A DNA stretch of 64,000 bases from Crossiella equi (GTDB lineage: Bacteria; Actinomycetota; Actinomycetes; Mycobacteriales; Pseudonocardiaceae): NCBI RefSeq assembly GCF_017876755.1, contig NZ_JAGIOO010000001.1, positions 9,285,786 to 9,349,785 on the forward strand, written 5' to 3'. The first letter of the stretch is position 1. Every line of letters starts with the position of its first letter. Under the pieces are notes generated by a model. The model did no database searches, was not told the origin of the DNA, and saw only the letters and a program-made list of their open reading frames with translations. Made by a program: the position numbers and the translations under genes. This document shows, piece after piece, positions 40,776 to 48,847 of the stretch.

Positions 40776-41546
40776 ATGCGGAAAGTCGCTGACCGGCTCG
40801 TGCGCGCCTGCCCCGCGGCCGGGGAACCGTGGCTGATGGCCGACGACGGGTGCGTGCGGGTGCACGCCGGGCGGATCGCGCTGGCGGAGTACCTGCTCGG
40901 CCCGGCCGAGCCGTGCCTGAACCCGTTGCGCACCACCGCGGGCGAGGTGGTCACCGGAGTGGGCGGACTGCGGTTCAGCGCGGGCGAGTTCTCCGGCGAG
41001 AACGTCTGGGGCGGCCGCCCCCAGCCCTTCGCCGGCACGGTGCGGCACGTGCGCTGGGCGCGGGCCCGCTGCCACGGCGGCCGGGCGGAGCTGCGGCACT
41101 GGCTGGACTGGCGGACCCGGTCGGGTCAGTGCTGGCTGGCCGAGGACCGCGCGATCGAGGTGGACCAGGTGGATCCGGCCGACGGTTCCTGGCTGCTCAC
41201 CTGGAGAAGCCGACTGCACAACACGAGCGGGCGACGACTCCGGTGGGGCAGGCCGGGCTGCCCTGGTGCCCGCTCCTTCACCGCCACCGGCCCGGCCGCG
41301 GAAGGAGTCATCGGCACCCGCGCGCCGTGGCGGGTGTTCTCCGGTGCGCACGAGGAAAGCGGGCGGCGCTCCACCGTGGTCCTCCTCGAACACCCCGGCA
41401 ACCGCCGGGAGCCGCTGCTGGTCGAGCCGGAGGCCCGGCTCGACCTGACCCACCACGTCCTCATCGCGGACGGGCACTGGGATCCGGCCCGCATCAGGCG
41501 TTATCTCACCCGGCGGGTGGCTCCCCGCTGGGCAAGGTTTTCGTGA
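40776..41546 (+). CDS. PmoA/DUF6807-like protein
   Basis: A 256-residue cytoplasmic protein with blocks found in the DUF6807 family (annotated PmoA): YLLGPAEPCLNPLRTTAGEVV, FSGENVWGGR and the C-terminal LTHHVLIADGHWDPARIRRYL. The function of this family is not established; members often sit in carbohydrate-use loci beside oxidoreductases. The ATG at 40776 lies behind a G-rich stretch, 20 bp after the LPMO stop on the same strand. It could therefore be co-transcribed with the LPMO from the CebR-box promoter. I see no signal peptide or catalytic motif. Confidence 0.6.
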   Translation: MRKVADRLVRACPAAGEPWLMADDGCVRVHAGRIALAEYLLGPAEPCLNPLRTTAGEVVTGVGGLRFSAGEFSGENVWGGRPQPFAGTVRHVRWARARCHGGRAELRHWLDWRTRSGQCWLAEDRAIEVDQVDPADGSWLLTWRSRLHNTSGRRLRWGRPGCPGARSFTATGPAAEGVIGTRAPWRVFSGAHEESGRRSTVVLLEHPGNRREPLLVEPEARLDLTHHVLIADGHWDPARIRRYLTRRVAPRWARFS

Positions 41547-41565
41547 GCACCCAAGGGGTCCAGTC

Positions 41566-42882
41566 ATGCGAACGAGGTTCACCGCGACCGGGTCGGCACT
41601 GGCCCTGCTGCTCGCCCTGACCACCGCGGGGCCGGTCGCGGCCGCCCCGGCCGCGACCGGCGGCTTCTCGGTGCTCACCTACAACATCGCCGGGTTGCCC
41701 GAGGGCATCTCCTCGGGCAACCCGGCGGTCAACACCCCGCTGATCAGCCCCCGGCTGGCACCCTACGAGCTGGTGGCCGTGCAGGAGGACTTCAACTACC
41801 ACGCTGCCCTCTACGCCGGGGACAACCACCCGCACCGCACCGCCACCAGCGGCGGGGCCGGGCTCGGGGACGGGCTCAACACCCTGTCCGCGTTCCCGGT
41901 CCAGGACTTCACCAGGGTCACCTGGGCCGCGTGCAACGGCACGGACTGCCTGACCCCCAAGGGTTTCACCGTATCCCGGCTGCGGGTGGCCGAGGGCGTG
42001 CACCTGGACCACTACAACCTGCACGCCAACGCGGGCAGCACCGAGGCTGACCTGGCCGCCCGCCGGGCGAACGTGACCCAGCTGACCCGGTTCATCGCCG
42101 CCCACTCCGCGGGCAACGCGGTGCTGGTCACCGGCGACACCAACACCCGCTACACCCGGGCAGGCGACAACATCCGCGAGCTGGTCGCCGGCGCCGGCCT
42201 GACCGATCCCTGGGTCGAGCTGGTCCGGGGCGGGCAGCCGCCCGCGGCGGGCACACCCGCGCTGGTCTGCGACCCGGCGGCGGTCACCGACGACTGCGAG
42301 GTGGTGGACAAGATCTTCTACCGGGGCAACCGGCTGCTCCGGCTCAGCGCGCGCTCCTACCACAACGAACACGCCAAGTTCCTGGACGCCAAGGGAAAGC
42401 CGCTGTCCGACCACTACCCGCACCTGACCAGGTTCGAGTTCACCCTGGCCGAGGGCATCCGGCTCAGCGACCACTTCGGCGGCCCGCACGGCACGCCGTT
42501 CACCGACCTGGACCGGGTCAGCGGCCCACTGGCCGAACGCTCGGTGCTGCTGCGCGGCAGTGAACGCCTGGACGCGGTGGAGCTGACCCGCGCGGACGGG
42601 ACCACCCTGCGGCACGGCGGTTCCGGCGGCAGCGCGAACACGCTCACGCTGGCTCCGGGTGAACGCCTGGTCCGGCTGACCCTGAGCAAGGGCCAGCACT
42701 CCGGCCGCACCAGGGTCTTCTCCGCGCAGCTGAGCACCGACCGGGGGCAGGTGGTCAGCGCGGGGCGGCCGACCGGCGACGTGGTGACCTTCACCGCGCC
42801 GCCTGGCTGGCGCATCGCCGGGTTCACCGGACGGGCCGGAGCCGAGGTCGACCAGCTGGGCGTGGTCTACCTGCCAGGGTGA
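41566..42882 (+). CDS. Secreted endonuclease/exonuclease/phosphatase-family enzyme with jacalin-like domain
   Basis: A 438-residue exported protein. After a signal peptide (about 1-27) an EEP-fold domain follows: VLTYNIAGLP, the metal-binding Glu in AVQEDFNY, LDHYNLHANAG, VLVTGDTNTR and the terminal SDHYPHLTRFEF. This set fits secreted phosphodiesterases such as nucleases or sphingomyelinases. The last ~135 residues form a jacalin-like beta-prism: SDHFGGPHGTPFTDL, LAPGERLVRLTLSKG and IAGFTGRAGAEVDQLGVVY. The lectin-like part may target a glycan. The actual substrate is unclear. It follows the DUF6807 gene by 19 bp. Confidence 0.8.
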   Translation: MRTRFTATGSALALLLALTTAGPVAAAPAATGGFSVLTYNIAGLPEGISSGNPAVNTPLISPRLAPYELVAVQEDFNYHAALYAGDNHPHRTATSGGAGLGDGLNTLSAFPVQDFTRVTWAACNGTDCLTPKGFTVSRLRVAEGVHLDHYNLHANAGSTEADLAARRANVTQLTRFIAAHSAGNAVLVTGDTNTRYTRAGDNIRELVAGAGLTDPWVELVRGGQPPAAGTPALVCDPAAVTDDCEVVDKIFYRGNRLLRLSARSYHNEHAKFLDAKGKPLSDHYPHLTRFEFTLAEGIRLSDHFGGPHGTPFTDLDRVSGPLAERSVLLRGSERLDAVELTRADGTTLRHGGSGGSANTLTLAPGERLVRLTLSKGQHSGRTRVFSAQLSTDRGQVVSAGRPTGDVVTFTAPPGWRIAGFTGRAGAEVDQLGVVYLPG

Positions 42883-42932
42883 CCGGTCGCGAGCACCGGG
42901 GCCTCCTGTTCGGACGGACGCGCCTCCGTCCC

Positions 42933-42994
42933 GTCGAAGTGTCGACTGCCGTCGTCGAATCCTCGTCGAATCGAGTAAAGCGTTGTGGCACAAC
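42933..42994. repeat. GTCGAA heptamer cluster and GTTGTG palindrome upstream of GH16-like gene
   Basis: GTCGAAG at 42933 and GTCGAAT at 42954 and 42965 stand 21 and 11 bp apart, related to the arrays at 13654 and 38712. At 42982-42994 lies a perfect GTTGTG-G-CACAAC palindrome. Both are in the 190-bp gap before the GH16-like gene. A weak hairpin (42912-42931) may end the preceding gene. Confidence 0.5.
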
Positions 42995-43072
42995 ACTTCC
43001 ACCTGGACAACGCGACTTGTGATCCGGCACACTGGCCCCAGCTCCGCCGCTGAAGCGAAGGGTGGCACCTCC

Positions 43073-43861
43073 ATGCGCACCACAGCAGCCACGCTGGCTC
43101 TGCTGGTCACGGCGAGCCTGGCCGGTCCAGGCCTCGGCCGGGCGGCGGGCTGGGAGGACGTGGTCCGGCCGAGCTCCTTCAGCGGTTACGGCGCGCTGGA
43201 GTCGGAGTGGAACTACCGCTACCCCTGGGGTTCGGACCACAACGGCTCGGCGCGGATGTACGCCAGCGCCAGCGACCACAACCACGTCTCGCTCTCCGGT
43301 GGCGTGCTGACCCTGCGCGCCTCGCGGATCTCCTGGAACGAGGGCAACAGCTCCGCCTCCCCGCACCTGCCCATCCGCTACCACTCCGGCGCGATCCACG
43401 CCAAGGACCAGGTGGTGGTCACCGGCCAGTTCCCGGACTACGAGGTCAGGGGCGAGTTCCAGGCCCCATCGGGGCGCGGGACCTGGCCGGCGTTCTGGCT
43501 GACCGGTGTGCGCAGCTGGCCGCCGGAGAGCGACATCATGGAGTTCAAGGGCGACAACCGCAACTGGTTCAACACCTTCCGCTCCGCCGGTGACGTCTCC
43601 ACCACGACCGTCGGGGTGTCCTCGCCCGGCTCCTGGCACACCTACCGGGCGTGGATCACCAAGGTGAACGGCACCGACGTGGAGATCCACTACTACCTGG
43701 ACGGGAAGTGGATCACCAAGCACACCGGCCGGAACTTCGTCGGCAAGCCGCTGTGGGTGATCCTCAACCTGCAGATGGAAGGGTCCTCGGGAAGCCCGGG
43801 CCCCGGCGGGGACACGGTGACGCGGGCCCGCAACGTCTACATCGGACGGACCAGGGCCTGA
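43073..43861 (+). CDS. Secreted GH16-like beta-jelly-roll hydrolase
   Basis: A 262-residue exported protein. The signal peptide ends near residue 25. The remainder is a concanavalin-like sandwich with GTWPAFWLTGVRSWPPESDIMEFKG; the ExDxxE pattern (ESDIME) is the GH16 active-site strand. IHYYLDGKWITKHTG and LWVILNLQMEG are further GH16-type strands. The family acts on beta-glucans, galactans and related chains; specificity is not evident, and overall similarity to typical laminarinases looks low. It precedes the GH30 galactanase by 82 bp. Confidence 0.68.
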   Translation: MRTTAATLALLVTASLAGPGLGRAAGWEDVVRPSSFSGYGALESEWNYRYPWGSDHNGSARMYASASDHNHVSLSGGVLTLRASRISWNEGNSSASPHLPIRYHSGAIHAKDQVVVTGQFPDYEVRGEFQAPSGRGTWPAFWLTGVRSWPPESDIMEFKGDNRNWFNTFRSAGDVSTTTVGVSSPGSWHTYRAWITKVNGTDVEIHYYLDGKWITKHTGRNFVGKPLWVILNLQMEGSSGSPGPGGDTVTRARNVYIGRTRA

Positions 43862-43943
43862 GCGGCCCATGGCCCGTTGGAAAGCGCTCAGCAGTCCGGC
43901 TCGCCCCCTTCCAGCTCGGCCGAGCACGCCACTGAGGACGGTC

Positions 43944-45965
43944 ATGACCAGCAGAGGACCCCTGTTCCGCTCGCTCGCACTCACCGCCGCCCTGGTGGCC
44001 TTCTCGGCCCTCCCGGTCGCCGCGGCGCCGAGCGACGCGGTCACCGTCCGCGTCGATCCCTCCTACCAGCAGCAGGAGTTCCAGGGCTGGGGCACCAGCC
44101 TGGTCTGGTTCGCCAACGCCACCGGCGGCTACCCGGAGCCGATCCGCCGCAAGCTGGTGGACCTGCTCTTCGGCGAGGACGGCCTGCGCCTGAACATCGC
44201 CCGCTACAACATCGGCGGCGGCAACGCCCCGGACGTCCGCAAGGACTACATGAAGAAGGGTGCGACCATGGAGGGGTTCTGGAAAGCCCCGCCAGGCACC
44301 ACCCAGAAGGACAAGGACTGGTGGCGGCCGGACAACCCCGCGCACTGGAACCTCGACGCCGATGCCAACCAGCGCTGGTGGGTCGATCAGATCAAGCAGA
44401 AGGTCACCCACTGGGAGGCCTTCAGCAACTCACCGCCCTGGTTCCAGACCGTCAGCGGCTACGTCTCCGGCGGCTTCAACCCCAACACCGACCAGATCCG
44501 CCCGGAACGGGTCGAGGACTTCGCCACCTACCTGGCGCGGGTGAGCGCGCACCTGGAACGCGCGCACGGCATCAAGTTCGGCACCCTCGCACCGCTCAAC
44601 GAGCCGAACACCTCCTTCTGGGGCACCCAGCTCGGCCCGAACGGCCAGCCGACGGGCGGACGGCAGGAAGGCGCGCACGCCGGGCCCGGCCTGCAGCAGC
44701 AGGTGCTGCTGGCCTCCCGGCGCGCCCTGGACCGGCTCGGTTCGCGCACCGAGGTCTCCGCGATGGACGAGACCAACCCCGGCCTCTTCGCGCGCAACTG
44801 GCAGGGCTACGGCCCGGCCCGGGATGTGATCGGCCAGCTCAACGTGCACACCTACGGCACCGGCCAGCGCACCAGCGCCCGCGACATCGCCAAGGGCGCG
44901 CACCGCGACCTGTGGATGAGCGAGATCGAGGGCACCTGGGGCACCGGCACCGACTACACCGGCATGGAACCGGGACTGGGCATCGCCACCCGCGTGGTGG
45001 AGGACATCCGCGAGCTGGAGCCCTCGGCCTGGGTGCTGTGGCAACCGGTCGAGGACACCGGTCCGCAGGTGAGCGCGGGCAAGAACTGGGGCAGCATCCA
45101 CGTGCCGTTCACCTGCACGGCCAGGGACACCCCGCAGACCTGCCCGATCCGCACCAACACCAAGTTCCACACCCTCCGCAACTTCACCCACCACATCCGG
45201 CCGGGCGACCGCTTCGTCAAGACCGACCAGCCCGCCACCGTGGCCGCGGTGGCGCGCTCCGGCGCGCAGGCGAAGGTGGTACACGTCAACAACGGTGCCG
45301 CCACCCGCACGGTGACCCTCGACCTCTCGCGGTTCGGGCAGATCTCGCCGCAGGCCTCGGTGACCCCGGTGGTCACCAGCTCGGCGGGCGCGCTGGTGCG
45401 CGGCAACCCGGTGCGCGTCTCCGGCGGGTCGGCGCGGCTGACCGTGCCGGCGAAGTCGGTCACCACCTTCCTGGTCGACGGCGTCTCCGGGGTGGCCGAG
45501 GGCGCCGCGCTGATCCAGCCCGGCCACCGGTACCAGCTGCCGGGGGTGGCCAGCGGCAAGTCGATGGCGCCTGCCGCGAGCGGCACCGGGGTGGTCATCC
45601 GCAACAGCGCCGCCGGCAGCGCGGCGCAGCAGTGGTCGGTGCGGAAACCGATCGGTGCCAACGGAAACCGCGAACGGCACGAGATCGTGCACGCCGGCAG
45701 CGGCGTTCGGATCGCGGCCAGGGGCAACGCCGCCGTCCTGGAACCGGCGGGCACCCCGGCCAGTCCGGCCGCGCAGTGGATCATGTCGACCACCGGTGAC
45801 GGCAGCTGGACCTTCGTCAACGCCGCCACCGGCCGGGTGCTCGACGTGGCCGGGCAGTCCACCGCGGACGGCGCGGCGGTGGTCACCGCCGACGCTTCCT
45901 CCGCGCCGAGCCAGCGATGGCGGGTGACCGATCAGACCGCGGGCGCACCAGGGAACTCCCAGTAG
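43944..45965 (+). CDS. Secreted GH30 endo-beta-1,6-galactanase with C-terminal ricin-type module
   Basis: A 673-residue exported enzyme. Signal peptide to about residue 28, then a GH30 barrel plus side sandwich (about 34-505): FQGWGTSLVWFANATGGYP, LNIARYNIGGGN, acid/base Glu220 in LAPLNEPNT and nucleophile Glu327 in WMSEIEGT. This closely follows subfamily 5 beta-1,6-galactanases such as the Streptomyces avermitilis enzyme. Residues about 520-665 form a ricin/CBM13-like trefoil (YQLPGVASGKSM, QQWSV, ATGRVLDVAGQS, QRWRV). It should act on galactan side chains of arabinogalactan proteins. It lies directly upstream of the RG lyase. Confidence 0.9.
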   Translation: MTSRGPLFRSLALTAALVAFSALPVAAAPSDAVTVRVDPSYQQQEFQGWGTSLVWFANATGGYPEPIRRKLVDLLFGEDGLRLNIARYNIGGGNAPDVRKDYMKKGATMEGFWKAPPGTTQKDKDWWRPDNPAHWNLDADANQRWWVDQIKQKVTHWEAFSNSPPWFQTVSGYVSGGFNPNTDQIRPERVEDFATYLARVSAHLERAHGIKFGTLAPLNEPNTSFWGTQLGPNGQPTGGRQEGAHAGPGLQQQVLLASRRALDRLGSRTEVSAMDETNPGLFARNWQGYGPARDVIGQLNVHTYGTGQRTSARDIAKGAHRDLWMSEIEGTWGTGTDYTGMEPGLGIATRVVEDIRELEPSAWVLWQPVEDTGPQVSAGKNWGSIHVPFTCTARDTPQTCPIRTNTKFHTLRNFTHHIRPGDRFVKTDQPATVAAVARSGAQAKVVHVNNGAATRTVTLDLSRFGQISPQASVTPVVTSSAGALVRGNPVRVSGGSARLTVPAKSVTTFLVDGVSGVAEGAALIQPGHRYQLPGVASGKSMAPAASGTGVVIRNSAAGSAAQQWSVRKPIGANGNRERHEIVHAGSGVRIAARGNAAVLEPAGTPASPAAQWIMSTTGDGSWTFVNAATGRVLDVAGQSTADGAAVVTADASSAPSQRWRVTDQTAGAPGNSQ

Positions 45966-45989
45966 CCACCTCGACGAACGGATCCTGCA

Positions 45990-47822
45990 ATGCACAGGTC
46001 AACGGTGCTGCGCGCACTGCTCATCACGACCTCCTCGGCCCTGGTGGCCACCGCCGCGGTTCACCCCGCCACCGCCGCCGCACCAGCCGCCGCACAGGCG
46101 GAGCGGCTGGACCGCGGCCTGATCAGCGTGCACACCGGCACCGGCAACTTCCTCAGCTGGCGGCTCGCGGCCGGTGAAGCCCCGGCCACCGCGTTCGCTG
46201 TCTACCGCGACGGGCGGAAGGTGACCACGGAACCGCTCACCCGCACCAACTTCCAGGACACCGGAGCCCCGGCCGAGGCGGTCTACGAAGTACGCCCAGT
46301 GGTGGGGGGCGTGGAGTCGGCCGGCCCCGCCACGCCGCCGCTGCGGATGGGCGCGCACACCGAGGGCGAGCTGGGCACCACGGCCGCCACACGGGATGTG
46401 CCGTTGCAGATCCCGCCCGGCGGCTCGACCTCCTCGGGGGCCTACACCTACGAGGCCAACGACGCCAGTGTCGGCGACCTGGACGGTGACGGTCAGTACG
46501 AGATCGTGCTGAAGTGGAACCCGACCAACGCCAAGGACAACGCGCAGGCCGGTCACACCGGCAACACGATCCTGGACGCCTACGAGCTGGACGGCAGGCG
46601 GTTGTGGCGGATCGACCTGGGGCGCAACATCCGCTCCGGCGCGCACTACACCCAGTTCCAGGTCTTCGACTACGACGGCGACGGCAAGGCCGAGCTCGCG
46701 GTCAAGACCGCGGACGGCACCCGCTCCGGTACCGGTCAGGTGATCGGCAACGCCGGCGCCGACCACCGCAACTCCAGCGGGTACGTGCTGACCGGGCCCG
46801 AGTTCCTGACCGTGTTCCGCGGCACCGACGGCGCGGTCCTGGACACCGAGAACTACGTGCCGCCGCGCGGCAACGTCGCCGACTGGGGCGACAACTACGG
46901 CAACCGGGCCGACCGGTTCCTGGCCGGAACGGCCTTCGTGGACGGTGCGCGGCCGAGCATCGTCATGGCGCGCGGCTACTACACCCGCGCGGTGGTCTCG
47001 GCCTGGGACTTCCGCGGCGGACAGCTCACCCGCCGCTGGACCTACGACTCCGGCCGCAGCGGTGGCGCGCACGGGCAGGGCAACCACAACCTGTCGGTCT
47101 CCGATGTGGACGGTGACGGGCGGGACGAGATCATCTACGGTTCGGCCACCATCGACGACAACGGCGCGCTGATGTACCGCACCGGTTTCGGTCACGGGGA
47201 CGCGCTGCACGTCAGCGACCTGGTGCCGATCCGGCCCGGCCAGGAGGTGTTCACCGTGCACGAGTCGGGCAACCAGCCCGCGATGGACGTGCACGACGCG
47301 CGCACCGGCCAGGTGATCTACCGCGCGCCGGCGTGCGGCTGCGACAACGGCCGAGGGGTCGCCGCGGACGTGTGGGCGGGCAGTCCCGGCGCGGAGATCT
47401 GGTCCAGTGCGGTGGGCGGGCTGCGCAGCGCGGCAGGCGGCAACCAGGTCGCGGCGCGCAAGCCCGGTTCGCAGAACTTCGTGATCTGGTGGGACGGCGA
47501 CGCCCAGCGCGAGCTGCTGGACGGCACGCAGATCAGCAAGTACGGCACCGGCGGCGACACCCGCCTGCTCACCGGTTCGGGGGTCTCGTCCAACAACGGC
47601 ACCAAATCCACCCCGGTGCTGCAGGCCGACATCCTGGGCGACTGGCGGGAGGAGGTCATCTGGCGCACCAGTGACAACCGGGCGCTGCGGATCCACGCCA
47701 CCACCGCGCCGACCACGATCAGCCGGGCCTCGCTGATGCAGGACCGCCAGTACCGGCTGGCCGTCGCCTGGCAGAACACCGCCTACAACCAGCCGCCGCA
47801 CGCCAGTTTCAGCACCCCGTGA
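45990..47822 (+). CDS. Secreted PL11 rhamnogalacturonan lyase
   Basis: A 610-residue exported lyase (signal peptide to about residue 30) that cleaves the rhamnogalacturonan I backbone by beta-elimination. It is an eight-bladed propeller with repeated calcium-binding D-x-D-x-D-G turns: SVGDLDGDGQYEIVLKWNP, VFDYDGDGKAELAVKTADG and VSDVDGDGRDEIIYG. ISVHTGTGNFLSWR and ILGDWREEVIWRT are PL11 hallmarks shared with YesW/YesX. It starts 24 bp after the GH30 gene. The downstream GntR regulator and oligosaccharide importer would take up its unsaturated products. Confidence 0.93.
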   Translation: MHRSTVLRALLITTSSALVATAAVHPATAAAPAAAQAERLDRGLISVHTGTGNFLSWRLAAGEAPATAFAVYRDGRKVTTEPLTRTNFQDTGAPAEAVYEVRPVVGGVESAGPATPPLRMGAHTEGELGTTAATRDVPLQIPPGGSTSSGAYTYEANDASVGDLDGDGQYEIVLKWNPTNAKDNAQAGHTGNTILDAYELDGRRLWRIDLGRNIRSGAHYTQFQVFDYDGDGKAELAVKTADGTRSGTGQVIGNAGADHRNSSGYVLTGPEFLTVFRGTDGAVLDTENYVPPRGNVADWGDNYGNRADRFLAGTAFVDGARPSIVMARGYYTRAVVSAWDFRGGQLTRRWTYDSGRSGGAHGQGNHNLSVSDVDGDGRDEIIYGSATIDDNGALMYRTGFGHGDALHVSDLVPIRPGQEVFTVHESGNQPAMDVHDARTGQVIYRAPACGCDNGRGVAADVWAGSPGAEIWSSAVGGLRSAAGGNQVAARKPGSQNFVIWWDGDAQRELLDGTQISKYGTGGDTRLLTGSGVSSNNGTKSTPVLQADILGDWREEVIWRTSDNRALRIHATTAPTTISRASLMQDRQYRLAVAWQNTAYNQPPHASFSTP

Positions 47823-47916
47823 CCGCGGCGACCGGCGCCGCAGCGCCTCGGAGGTGGTGCGCTTCCCGCTGAGCAGGTGGGGGACCGTGCCGGTGGCGAC
47901 CCCGGCGCGGCGGGGG

Positions 47917-48660
47917 TCAGCCGAAGACTCGGCGCTGGATCTCCCGGCGGTAGTCCGCGAGCGTGTTGTCCAGGTGCACCCCGGTCGCGTGCGCCGCCGC
48001 GTCCGGGTCGCCGTCCCGGATCGCCTGGTAGATCGCGGCGTGTTCCTCGACGGCCTCCGCCGCGTGCCCGCCGACGCCGCCCCGCAGGCCGATCACGTGG
48101 GACTGGCGTTGCAGGCGGCGGGCCTCGCGCACCGAGGCGATGAGGAAGTGGTTGTGCGCGGCGGCGGCGATGCCCAGGTGGAAGTCCTCGTCACCGCGTT
48201 CGAACAGGGCGGGCTGCCCGGTCAGGTGGCCCTGACGGCAGAGCTCGGCGGCGGCGGCGATGGCGCGCAGTTCGGCCGGGGTCGCGTGCGTGGCGGCGAG
48301 CCTGCTGGCCGCGATCTCCTGGATGCGGCGGAACTCGAAGAGCATGTAGACCTGGTCCAGGTCGGTGGGCAGGAAGAACCCGCCCCAGCGCGCCGGGCCC
48401 AGCATCCCGTCGTCGTCGGCGACGTAGAGGCCCCTGCCCTTCTGCGCCCGGACCCGGCCGATCGCGGAGAGGATCTTGATCGCTTCCCGCACCACGGTCC
48501 GGCTGGAGCCAAGCCGGGTGGCCAGCTCGTTCTCGGTCGGCATGCGGTCGCCCGGCCGCAGTTCCAGCTCGGCGATGAGCTCCAGGATCCGCTCGGCCAC
48601 CAGCTCGTAACCGGGCTTGTACGAACCGGCCTCCGGACGTGCCTCGCTGTCCACCCGCAT
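47917..48660 (-). CDS. GntR-family (FadR-type, FCD domain) transcriptional regulator
   Basis: A 247-residue regulator. The winged helix-turn-helix (ELRPGDRMPTENELATRLGSSRTVVREAIKIL) is GntR class. The FCD all-helical effector domain has FEFRRIQEIAASRLAA, DEDFHLGIAAAAHNHFL and a His/Asp set that normally binds a metal and a carboxylate ligand. Uronate-type ligands are common in this subfamily, fitting a rhamnogalacturonan locus. It is divergent from the ABC operon, with a TGACC-GGTCA operator candidate between them. It converges on PL11. Confidence 0.88.
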   Translation of the reverse strand: MRVDSEARPEAGSYKPGYELVAERILELIAELELRPGDRMPTENELATRLGSSRTVVREAIKILSAIGRVRAQKGRGLYVADDDGMLGPARWGGFFLPTDLDQVYMLFEFRRIQEIAASRLAATHATPAELRAIAAAAELCRQGHLTGQPALFERGDEDFHLGIAAAAHNHFLIASVREARRLQRQSHVIGLRGGVGGHAAEAVEEHAAIYQAIRDGDPDAAAHATGVHLDNTLADYRREIQRRVFG

Positions 48661-48738
48661 GCCTCCTACCCCGTGGGACCACCGGGGAAGAGTCTGCCCG
48701 AGGTTGAGATGATCGGGGTATCAGTAGGACTCATATCT

Positions 48739-48752
48739 TGACCTGATGGTCA
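48739..48752. promoter_or_regulatory. Inverted repeat, candidate GntR operator over the ABC operon promoter
   Basis: TGACCTGATGGTCA has perfect 5-bp arms and lies in the 187-bp divergent region. TTGACC (48738-48743) could be a -35 with TCCTAT (48762-48767) as -10, so the repeat would cover the -35. Confidence 0.45.
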
Positions 48753-48847
48753 CCTGGCGACTCCTATGTATGACACAAATCGGGTAATAGCCGCGTCGGC
48801 CGGTCGGTAGGCCCGCGATGAGTCAGACACATTCTGGGGAGTAGCTC

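Noticed and set aside
43878-43891. TTGGAAAGCGCTCA before the GH30 gene as a CebR or LacI site
   Set aside because: The arms do not match each other, and it differs at several bases from every other operator in the window.
47898-47918. GACCCC-GGGGTC hairpin as a terminator between PL11 and the GntR gene
   Set aside because: The stem is only about 6 bp and overlaps the GntR stop codon, too weak to call.
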